Origin: Pontimonas sp.
Lineage (GTDB): Bacteria > Actinomycetota > Actinomycetes > Actinomycetales > Microbacteriaceae
Direction of reading: 5' to 3'
Length of the DNA: 7,330 nucleotides
NCBI GenBank assembly: GCA_021741945.1
Contig: JAIOWV010000064.1
Location: 1 to 7,330, forward strand
Position 1 is the stretch's first letter. The number at the start of each line of letters is the position of its first letter. Below the pieces are notes generated by a model. That model was given only the letters and a program-made list of their open reading frames with translations. It ran no database searches and was not told the origin of the DNA. Positions 1-5,607 of this stretch are shown in pieces. Position numbers and translations under genes: made by a program.

Positions 1-127
1 TGTGGGCTCGCAGGTTCTCGTCTCTGTTCCGCCGAGCCTTGGTTATCCCGCGGGTCAGGCGCCAGCCGGCGTGCCGGATGGTTCAACGCTCGTCTATGTC
101 TTTGACATTCTGGGTATTGGCAAGTAA
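1..127 (+). CDS. FKBP-type peptidyl-prolyl cis-trans isomerase, C-terminal part
   Basis: Only the last 41 codons are in the window (frame starting at base 2, TAA at 125-127). The peptide reads VLVSVPPSLGYPAGQAPAGV and then an S-T-L-V-Y-V-F-D-I-L ending. This matches the end of the FKBP fold: the loop before the last strand carries a G-Y-P/A-x-G element and an I/V-P segment, and the last strand has the form ATLVFxVEL. FKBP proteins speed up isomerisation of peptidyl-proline bonds. Many actinobacterial members are lipoproteins or cytoplasmic foldases, but the N-terminus is missing, so location cannot be judged. In other actinobacteria FKBP genes can lie between pafA (Pup ligase) and pafBC, so pafA may lie upstream; that is inference. 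The stop codon is 35 bp before pafB. Confidence 0.85.
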   Translation, partial: VGSQVLVSVPPSLGYPAGQAPAGVPDGSTLVYVFDILGIGK

Positions 128-136
128 CACGGCTCT

Positions 137-149
137 GGCGCCTCGCGCC
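137..149. repeat. Short inverted repeat GGCGC-CTC-GCGCC after the FKBP gene
   Basis: Two perfect 5-base arms with a 3-base spacer lie 9 bases after the FKBP stop and end one base before the TAGGAT box of pafB. It could form a small GC-rich hairpin that helps end the FKBP transcript, but no T-run follows. It could also be an operator-like dyad next to the promoter. In sequence of this G+C content so short a repeat can arise by chance. Confidence 0.35.
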
Positions 150-150
150 C

Positions 151-162
151 TAGGATGAGCGC
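151..162 (+). promoter_or_regulatory. Probable -10 box of a leaderless pafB promoter (TAGGAT)
   Basis: TAGGAT at 151-156 fits the actinobacterial -10 pattern TANNNT. Exactly six bases (GAGCGC) separate it from the GTG start at 163. With the usual distance from the -10 box, transcription would begin at the G of GTG, giving a leaderless mRNA. The AGGA inside the same hexamer (152-155) also lies 7 bases before the GTG and could act as a Shine-Dalgarno site for a transcript coming from upstream. No convincing -35 hexamer is present at 16-18 bases distance. Confidence 0.5.
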
Positions 163-1152
163 GTGGCCAGCTCTCTCAGCACTGTCAACCCCGAGGATCG
201 ACTCTTCCACCTGATTCTTGCGTTGATGGCCACAAGCCAGGGGCTCACGAAAGACCAGATTCTGACAACCGTGCGCGGCTATCGCGAAGACACAGAAGCC
301 GGTATGGCGCGGGAGAGTATTGAACGTCGCTTTGAACGCGACAAAGATGCTCTTCGCGAGCTTGGCATACCCTTGGAGGCCCTAATTCCCCCGGAAGAGG
401 ATGGCAACAACAAGAGCACGCTCTATCGGATCCCGAAGGGCGACTACGACCTCCCCGAGGACGTTGTCTTTAGCTCGAGAGACGTCGCACTCCTCAACCT
501 TGCAGCGGCCGTCTGGCGGGAGGGAAGCCTCTCGCGCGACGCCAAGACCGCGCAGATCAAGCTCGCGTCACTGGGCGCACTTGTGGACGAAACGCTTCTC
601 GGTTTTGCCCCGATTCTTAGCACCCGAGAGCCAGCTTTGGCCACACTGCGCGAAGCCATCGATAAGTCCATCCAGGTGAGTTTCTCCTACCTGAAGCCTG
701 GAGACACCAGCGCGGCTGACAGAACCATATCTCCCTGGGCACTCGTCAATCACGAGGGTCGTTGGCATGTCGTGGGGCATGATTCTGGCAACAAAAAGGA
801 AAGAACCTTCCTGCTGCGCAGGATTGTCTCCAGTGTGAGGGCGCTAGCGTCAACCCCCGCTATCCCGGGGCCGGAGGGGATTGCCGATCGCGCCCTGAAG
901 GAGTTGCGCGAGCTCTATGAGAAAAACACTGCCTCTCTGCAAGTCAAGCCAGGTACCGATGCGGCAAGCGCGTTGAGGGCTCGAGCCGGCACGCAGAGTC
1001 GCGACGGACTTCTGATTGCGCACTTCACCGACGCTGACGTCTTCGCTCATGAGCTGGCTTCGTGGGGCTCGGATGTTGTGGTGCTCGACCCGCCCGAGCT
1101 CCGCGAGCGGGTCATCGCAAATCTCGAAGCGTTGGTGAGAGCGCATGGCTAA
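163..1152 (+). CDS. pafB: PafB, WYL-domain subunit of the DNA-damage activator PafBC
   Basis: The 329-residue protein is one half of PafBC, which in mycobacteria activates the RecA/LexA-independent DNA-damage response together with RNA polymerase. Residues 10-90 form the N-terminal winged-helix DNA-binding domain, including the PafB-like stretch RRFERDKDALRELGIPLE (55-72). Residues about 160-230 are the WYL domain, with P191-W192-A193-L194-V195, G199-R200-W201 and R214-T215-F216-L217-L218-R219-R220. The rest (about 255-329) is the C-terminal WCX extension. At the eponymous position the sequence is W201-H202-V203, so Tyr is replaced by His. The start is GTG at 163: the first in-frame codon after a stop at 151-153, placed exactly 6 bases after the -10 box. 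The gene overlaps pafC by 8 bp. The name refers to the proteasome accessory factor locus; a direct role in pupylation is not established. Confidence 0.93.
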   Translation: MASSLSTVNPEDRLFHLILALMATSQGLTKDQILTTVRGYREDTEAGMARESIERRFERDKDALRELGIPLEALIPPEEDGNNKSTLYRIPKGDYDLPEDVVFSSRDVALLNLAAAVWREGSLSRDAKTAQIKLASLGALVDETLLGFAPILSTREPALATLREAIDKSIQVSFSYLKPGDTSAADRTISPWALVNHEGRWHVVGHDSGNKKERTFLLRRIVSSVRALASTPAIPGPEGIADRALKELRELYEKNTASLQVKPGTDAASALRARAGTQSRDGLLIAHFTDADVFAHELASWGSDVVVLDPPELRERVIANLEALVRAHG

Positions 1153-2131
1153 GAGTCCACGTCCTGGAGCAACCGACAACCTGATGCTGCTACTGGCCCT
1201 GGTTCCCTATGTCCTTGATAAAGGCGAAGTGAGCGTTTCTGAGGCGGCCAAGCAGTTCCAGCGAAGCGAAGAGGACATCGTTCAGGCCGTCCAGCTCATC
1301 GCCTGTGCGGGAATACCGGGGGAGAACCTCGCTTACTCGCACCTCGATCTCTTCGATATCGACTGGGACCTCTTTGAACAGCAGCGGCTGATTACTTTCT
1401 GGAACACCGTTGCGATTGATCACTCACCCAGATTCACGGCCCGTGAGGCATCTGCGTTGATCGCTGGGCTCCAGTATTTGGCCGCTCACCCCGCCTACTC
1501 GGGCCGAGGAGATATCGATGAGGTGCTCGCCAAAATTAGGCGGGGAAGTTCCCACGGGTATTCCGACAGAATCGCGATAGCCCAGCCAGTGGCCAAGGGT
1601 CACCTTCAAGCCCTCAATGACGCAATCGACACCAAAGTCTCCGTCTCGATCGTCTATCACAACAAGGCCGGCGAGACGGGGACCAGAGTGATTGATCCCT
1701 TGGTCCTGGAATCCAGAGACGCCGCCTGGTATGTCAGGGCGTGGTGCCACCACCGGCAAGCGCTGCGCACGTTCCGCGTTGATCACATGGAAAGCGTGGA
1801 GGCAACAGACCAGCCTCAGGGCAACCACGATTCACTCATCGACGATATTTCTCCAGAGCTCTTCCAGCCCTCAAGTGACGACATCGCCGTAGTCATTGAG
1901 ACCACTGTGGGAGCGCTGCCGGTCATTGCTGATTATCTTCCCCGCGGGTTTGCCCAACCGGCAGGGGAGGGTGCACTGCGACTCGAGATTCCCTTTGCCC
2001 ACTACGGGTCCCTGACGCGGTTTGCTGCGGCCCACCCCTCAGTGGTGACAGTAGTGTCGCCGCCTTCTGCGGTGGCCGCTGTGAAGGAGTTCGCGAAAGA
2101 AGCGCTGGACGCCTACCAACCCCGAGGGTAA
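1145..2131 (+). CDS. pafC: PafC, WYL-domain partner of PafB
   Basis: The 328-residue second subunit of the PafBC heterodimer. Residues about 9-75 form a divergent winged-helix domain (LMLLLALVPYVL followed by a V-S-E-A-A-KQF helix). Residues about 150-220 form the WYL domain with I183-D184-P185-L186, W195-Y196-V197 and R208-T209-F210-R211-V212-D213, so this copy keeps the canonical W-Y. The remainder to residue 328 is the WCX extension, ending in a PPSAVAAVKEFAKEALDAY helix. The ATG lies inside the end of pafB (ATGGCTAA), and GGTGAG at 1134-1139 with a 5-base spacer is a modest ribosome-binding site, so translation is probably coupled to pafB and gives near-equal amounts. In some Micrococcales, such as Arthrobacter, the two subunits are fused into one chain; here they are separate and the frames differ. 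Confidence 0.92.
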   Translation: MAKSPRPGATDNLMLLLALVPYVLDKGEVSVSEAAKQFQRSEEDIVQAVQLIACAGIPGENLAYSHLDLFDIDWDLFEQQRLITFWNTVAIDHSPRFTAREASALIAGLQYLAAHPAYSGRGDIDEVLAKIRRGSSHGYSDRIAIAQPVAKGHLQALNDAIDTKVSVSIVYHNKAGETGTRVIDPLVLESRDAAWYVRAWCHHRQALRTFRVDHMESVEATDQPQGNHDSLIDDISPELFQPSSDDIAVVIETTVGALPVIADYLPRGFAQPAGEGALRLEIPFAHYGSLTRFAAAHPSVVTVVSPPSAVAAVKEFAKEALDAYQPRG

Positions 2132-2133
2132 TC

Positions 2134-2147
2134 AGCACCACGGTGCT
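2134..2147. promoter_or_regulatory. Perfect dyad AGCACC-AC-GGTGCT overlapping the tatA promoter
   Basis: Two perfect 6-base arms with a 2-base centre begin 2 bases after the pafC stop codon. The right arm contains the TG of the extended -10 element and the first T of TAGAGT. Such an arrangement could be an operator read as double-stranded DNA. As RNA it would fold as a 5-bp stem with a CACG loop, but no T-run follows, so it is a poor terminator. No regulator can be assigned from this window. Confidence 0.4.
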
Positions 2148-2152
2148 AGAGT
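2144..2152 (+). promoter_or_regulatory. Extended -10 promoter element before tatA (TGCTAGAGT)
   Basis: TG-N-TANNNT is a textbook extended -10 element, which can work without a strong -35 box; none is seen here. Transcription would start near 2158-2160, leaving a leader of about 23 bases that holds a good ribosome-binding site. This would let tatA-tatC-helY-lnt be transcribed separately from pafBC. The 11-mer CTAGAGTGAGC (2146-2156) matches the pafB promoter CTAGGATGAGC (150-160) at 9 of 11 positions. Confidence 0.55.
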
Positions 2153-2166
2153 GAGCATCGCATCAA

Positions 2167-2174
2167 GAGAAAGG
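2167..2174 (+). promoter_or_regulatory. Ribosome-binding site of tatA (GAGAAAGG)
   Basis: A purine-rich GAGAAAGG ends 7 bases before the GTG at 2182, a normal Shine-Dalgarno distance. It selects this GTG over the one at 2174-2176, which is out of frame. Confidence 0.6.
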
Positions 2175-2181
2175 TGACACC

Positions 2182-2388
2182 GTGTCTGGAAATCTGGGTG
2201 GCTGGACTGGCCTGATTGTCCTCGTCGTCGTTTTGCTACTTTTTGGTGCCCCGAAACTGCCCGGTCTAGCGAAGAGCCTCGGCCAATCACTCAAGATCTT
2301 TAAGACCGAAGTTCGTGGCGAAGATGACCCCAAAGACTCCAGCGCCGATGGCAAGGGTTCTGACGGGCCAGACGCCCCCACCCGGTAA
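2182..2388 (+). CDS. tatA: TatA, Sec-independent protein translocase subunit
   Basis: The 68-residue single-span membrane protein polymerises with TatC to let folded proteins with twin-arginine signal peptides cross the cytoplasmic membrane. Residues about 8-21 are a short hydrophobic helix (LIVLVVVLLL core). The family hinge F21-G22-A-P-K25-L26-P27 follows, with the conserved Phe-Gly. Next comes an amphipathic helix (GLAKSLGQSLKIFKTEV, 28-44) and a polar, mostly acidic tail rich in Asp, Gly and Ser. Length is normal for actinobacterial TatA. A shorter hinge-to-tail and no long extension argue against TatB, which is not found in this window; in other actinobacteria tatB lies elsewhere. The gene heads a tight unit: tatC begins 2 bases after its stop. 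Confidence 0.95.
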   Translation: MSGNLGGWTGLIVLVVVLLLFGAPKLPGLAKSLGQSLKIFKTEVRGEDDPKDSSADGKGSDGPDAPTR

Positions 2389-2390
2389 CC

Positions 2391-3197
2391 GTGGCGGAGT
2401 CCAGCCGCCGTTCGAGATCTCCCGAGGGCAGGATGACCCTGGGAGATCATCTTCTTGAACTACGCCGTCGTCTGGGTGTTGTCGGTGTATCGATAGTCGC
2501 AGCGGCAATTGGAGGCTGGTTTCTCGCCGACCCTGTCTGGGCCGCGCTGAGCGAGCCGGTCATGCAATTAGCTCGGGAAACCAACAGAGACGCTGATATC
2601 AACTACACCTCAGTCACTGAAGCCTTCGACACCAAGGTTGCCATCGCTCTGGTTCTTGGCATTGTGATGGCGGCGCCGGTCTGGCTGTATCAGATCTGGG
2701 CTTTCTTTGTCCCAGCACTCAAGAGGCGCGAGCGTCGCTACGCGGTGGGATTCTTGGCCGCCTCCGTACCCCTCTTCTTTGCGGGAGTAACAGCCGGTTG
2801 GCTGGTATTGCCCAACATCGTTGTTTTGCTCACTAGCTTCGCCCCAGAGCAGTCCTCAACTCTGCTGACGGCCAAGGTCTATTTGGATTTCGCGTTGAAG
2901 CTTGTGGTCGCAGTGGGTGTGGGGTTTGTGCTGCCGGTTTTCCTTGTTTTGTTGAATTTCATCGGGGTGTTGAGCGCTAAGGCGATTATTGGGGGATGGC
3001 GGTGGGCGATTGTCACGATCGCTCTCTTCACCGCTCTGGCCACTCCTGCAGCAGACGTGGTGTCCATGATTTTGCTGGCAATTCCGATGGTCATTCTCTA
3101 TTTCGTGGCAGCGGGGATCGCAGCGGTCAACGACGCGCGTCTCGCCAAGAAAGCATCAAAACTTCTCGGGGGAGCAGACACCGGTTCCCATGACTGA
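2391..3197 (+). CDS. tatC: TatC, twin-arginine translocase core subunit
   Basis: The 268-residue polytopic membrane protein recognises the twin-arginine signal peptide and recruits TatA. The cytoplasmic N-terminus has the family signature HLLELRRRL (20-28). Six membrane segments are visible at about 30-47, 84-107, 118-142, 163-190, 203-217 and 222-245. The first cytoplasmic loop carries FVPALKRRERR (106-116) with the conserved Glu (E114), and T218-P219-A-A-D222 precedes the last helix, like the LTPPD motif of E. coli TatC. The GTG at 2391 has no clear ribosome-binding site and would rely on coupling with tatA. An in-frame ATG at 2433 has GAGGG 4 bases upstream and is a possible alternative. 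I keep the longer form because the residues before it (S-P-E-G-R-M-T-L) resemble the N-P/E-G-R-M-x-L lead-in of other actinobacterial TatC proteins. It overlaps helY by 8 bp (ATGACTGA). Confidence 0.95.
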   Translation: MAESSRRSRSPEGRMTLGDHLLELRRRLGVVGVSIVAAAIGGWFLADPVWAALSEPVMQLARETNRDADINYTSVTEAFDTKVAIALVLGIVMAAPVWLYQIWAFFVPALKRRERRYAVGFLAASVPLFFAGVTAGWLVLPNIVVLLTSFAPEQSSTLLTAKVYLDFALKLVVAVGVGFVLPVFLVLLNFIGVLSAKAIIGGWRWAIVTIALFTALATPAADVVSMILLAIPMVILYFVAAGIAAVNDARLAKKASKLLGGADTGSHD

Positions 3198-5601
3198 GGC
3201 CAGTCCCGCGGAGCGGTACCGGGCGGCCGCAGCGAGGCGAAAATCTCCCCGTCTCGATGAATTTCGCAACAGTCTGAGCTTTGATCTCGACCCGTTCCAA
3301 ATCTATGCCTGCGAATCCGTCGAGTCCGGCAAGGGTGTTTTGGTAGCGGCTCCCACGGGAGCCGGCAAAACCATCGTCGCTGAGTTCGCGATTCACGTCG
3401 CGCTCCAACAGCCCCAGGTCAAAGTCTTCTACACGGCCCCCATGAAGGCGCTGTCGAACCAGAAGTATCAAGAGCTAGTCGAGCGCTACGGCTATTCAGA
3501 AATCGGACTGCTCACCGGCGATACGAGCATCAACCCGGGAGCGCGAGTTGTCATCATGACCACCGAGGTGCTCCGAAACATGCTCTATGCAGGGAGCTCG
3601 CTGTTGGAGAACCTTGGTTATGTGGTCATGGATGAAGTCCACTATCTGGCGGACCGCTTCCGCGGGGCCGTGTGGGAAGAAGTCATCATTCATTTGCCCT
3701 CCTGGGTTCAGCTGATCTCCCTGAGCGCTACGGTTTCGAATGCGGAGGAGTTCGGCGATTGGCTCCACACTGTTCGTGGGCACACCGATGTGATCGTCTC
3801 GGAGGATCGCCCGGTGCCGCTGCACCAACACATGATGTTTGCCCACAAGCTCTTGCCGCTCTTTGCGAAGAAGAAGAGCTCCGTGGAGGTGAACCCCGAG
3901 GTTGTCGGGATGGCCCAGATGCTGGGTCGCCACTCGACTGGACGAGGGCGCACTAGAGGCGCACCGCGTTATGCGCGCTATGAGGACAAGAAACACAAGG
4001 TCTATCGGTCCGACGTAATCCGAATGCTCGATGGCGATGATTTACTGCCAGCAATTTTCTTTATCTTTTCGAGGGCTGGTTGCGATCAGGCAGTGACACA
4101 GGTCTTGCGCGGGGGAGTGAAACTCACCAGCCATGAGGAACAGGCCCAGATTCTTGATTTTGTGGAGGAGAGCTGTCAGCGCCTCGAGGACGACGACAAA
4201 GCGGTATTGGGCTATCACGCCTGGCTCGATGGTGTCGTCCGCGGCGTTGCCGCCCACCACGCGGGAATGTTGCCCATTTTCAAAGAAACCATCGAAGAAC
4301 TTTTCCGTCGTAAATTGCTGAAGGTGGTCTTTGCCACAGAGACGCTCGCGCTTGGCATCAACATGCCAGCCCGCACGGTCGTTCTCGAGAAGCTCGAGAA
4401 GTTCAACGGCGAGGCACGAGTCCCGATCACCGCTGGCGAGTACACCCAGCTGACCGGCCGCGCTGGACGGAGAGGGATCGACGACGAAGGCCACTCCGTC
4501 ATCATTTGGCAGCCAGGCATCAACCCAGAAGCAGTCGCAGCATTGGCCTCCAGGCGTTCTTATCCGCTCAAATCAAGTTTCAGCCCCACGTACAACATGG
4601 CCGTCAATCTGATTGCCCAGTTCGGTGTTGAGCGGACCAGGGGAGTGCTGGAGTCGTCCTTTGCCCAGTTCCAAGCCGATCGACATGTTGTTGAGCTGGC
4701 CAGAACAGTGCGCAAGAACGAAGAGTCGCTAGCTGGCTATGCGCAGTCCCTCGAGTGCCATCTCGGAGATTTCCGCGAATACGCGGGGATTCGCCGGCAA
4801 CTCAGCGATCTGGAGCGGGAACACGGACAACGTAAATCGCAGAAGGCTGGCGGCGAGGTTGGAAAAGACCTCAGTCGCTTGCGCGCTGTGATGAAGCGGC
4901 ACAGCTGTCACGCGTGCCCCGATCGCGAAACACACGCGCGCTGGGCTGAGCGGTGGTGGAAGCTTGAGCGTGAAACGGATCGCATCCGGCGCCAAATCAA
5001 GAGCCGAACAGCGGCGATTTCAGTCGTCTTCGACCGAATCCTCGAAGTGCTCGTCGAGACCGGCTATTTGACTGGCCAGGGGGAGGACCTGAGTCTGACT
5101 CCCCACGGCGAAACGCTGCGACGTATCTATGGCGAACGAGACCTGCTGGTTGCGGAGTGTCTGAGACGGCAGGTGTGGAGCGAACTGAGCGGCCCAGAAC
5201 TCGTTGCGGTCGTGGCAACGCTCGTCTATGAACCACGCCGTGATGACACGGCCGTCCACCCCAAGGACATGCCTGGTGGCCAGTTCCCCCATGCCTTTGC
5301 AGAAACCAGGCGCCAACGCTCTAAACTCGCTGCCCTTGAGCGCGAACACCAACTTCCGGAGGGCACCGACCTCTCTGCCCAACTGGCGCTACCCCTCTAT
5401 CGCTGGGCCTCGGGAGAGAGACTCGAAGATGTCCTTGAAGAAGGCGAGCTGACCGCAGGAGACTTTGTTCGCTGGTGCAAACAAGTCATCGATGTCCTCG
5501 ACCAAATCGCCTCCAGTGGCGAAGGACCCGTGCAGCGTGCGGCGACTAGCTCGAGGGCCAGCGTTTTCCGCGGCATCGTGGCTCTCAGCAGCGTGATTTA
5601 G
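3190..5601 (+). CDS. helY: HelY-like Ski2/Mtr4-family DExH-box RNA helicase
   Basis: The 803-residue ATP-dependent superfamily 2 helicase probably acts in cytoplasmic RNA processing or decay, by analogy with Ski2 and Mtr4; its substrate in bacteria is poorly known. RecA domain 1 has A54-P-T-G-A-G-K60-T61 (Walker A), TAPMKALSNQ (82-91), T124-T-E-V-L, D148-E-V-H151 and S179-A-T181. RecA domain 2 has FIFSRAGCD (291-299), FATETLALGINMPA (381-394) and QLTGRAGRRG (420-429) with arginine fingers. A winged-helix region follows to about 500. The DSHCT-type helical bundle covers about 605-800 and includes LVYEPRRDD and GDFVRWCKQVIDVLDQI. Between them (about 505-605) lie two charged helical stretches flanking H571-S-C573-H-A-C576-P-D-R-E-T-H582. 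Mycobacterial HelY is about 100 residues longer, and the beta-rich insertion expected here is missing. The ATG sits inside the tatC end without its own good ribosome-binding site, so translation is probably coupled. Confidence 0.9.
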   Translation: MTEASPAERYRAAAARRKSPRLDEFRNSLSFDLDPFQIYACESVESGKGVLVAAPTGAGKTIVAEFAIHVALQQPQVKVFYTAPMKALSNQKYQELVERYGYSEIGLLTGDTSINPGARVVIMTTEVLRNMLYAGSSLLENLGYVVMDEVHYLADRFRGAVWEEVIIHLPSWVQLISLSATVSNAEEFGDWLHTVRGHTDVIVSEDRPVPLHQHMMFAHKLLPLFAKKKSSVEVNPEVVGMAQMLGRHSTGRGRTRGAPRYARYEDKKHKVYRSDVIRMLDGDDLLPAIFFIFSRAGCDQAVTQVLRGGVKLTSHEEQAQILDFVEESCQRLEDDDKAVLGYHAWLDGVVRGVAAHHAGMLPIFKETIEELFRRKLLKVVFATETLALGINMPARTVVLEKLEKFNGEARVPITAGEYTQLTGRAGRRGIDDEGHSVIIWQPGINPEAVAALASRRSYPLKSSFSPTYNMAVNLIAQFGVERTRGVLESSFAQFQADRHVVELARTVRKNEESLAGYAQSLECHLGDFREYAGIRRQLSDLEREHGQRKSQKAGGEVGKDLSRLRAVMKRHSCHACPDRETHARWAERWWKLERETDRIRRQIKSRTAAISVVFDRILEVLVETGYLTGQGEDLSLTPHGETLRRIYGERDLLVAECLRRQVWSELSGPELVAVVATLVYEPRRDDTAVHPKDMPGGQFPHAFAETRRQRSKLAALEREHQLPEGTDLSAQLALPLYRWASGERLEDVLEEGELTAGDFVRWCKQVIDVLDQIASSGEGPVQRAATSSRASVFRGIVALSSVI

Positions 5602-5607
5602 GCTCTG

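Noticed and set aside
102..130. Perfect TTGACA (102-107) with TAACAC 17 bases downstream, as a pafB promoter
   Set aside because: The -10 candidate lacks the key final T, and TTGACA falls in the conserved V-F-D-I-L codons of the FKBP gene. TAGGAT at 151 is a better -10 but is too far from this hexamer.
1128..1160. Programmed frameshift or sequencing error fusing PafB and PafC
   Set aside because: Both proteins have normal ends and starts, there is no slippery run at the overlap, and split pafB/pafC genes are well known.
2182..2388. Reading the small gene as tatB instead of tatA
   Set aside because: The Phe-Gly hinge followed by a short amphipathic helix, 68-residue length and acidic tail fit TatA; TatB usually has a Glu-Pro or similar hinge and a longer helical tail.
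2479..2501. TTGTCGGTG, a match to the upstream half of the PafBC-dependent (RecA-NDp) promoter TTGTCRGTG-N8-TANNNT
   Set aside because: The bases at the required distance (2496-2501, GTCGCA) are not a TANNNT box, and the site lies inside the tatC codons for V-V-G-V. Chance match.
3496..3996. 166-codon open frame on the minus strand inside helY
   Set aside because: It lies antisense to conserved helicase motifs and has no family features. It is best explained by codon bias of the sense gene; the same holds for the other long antisense frames at 1424-1828, 4042-4494 and 5906-6268.
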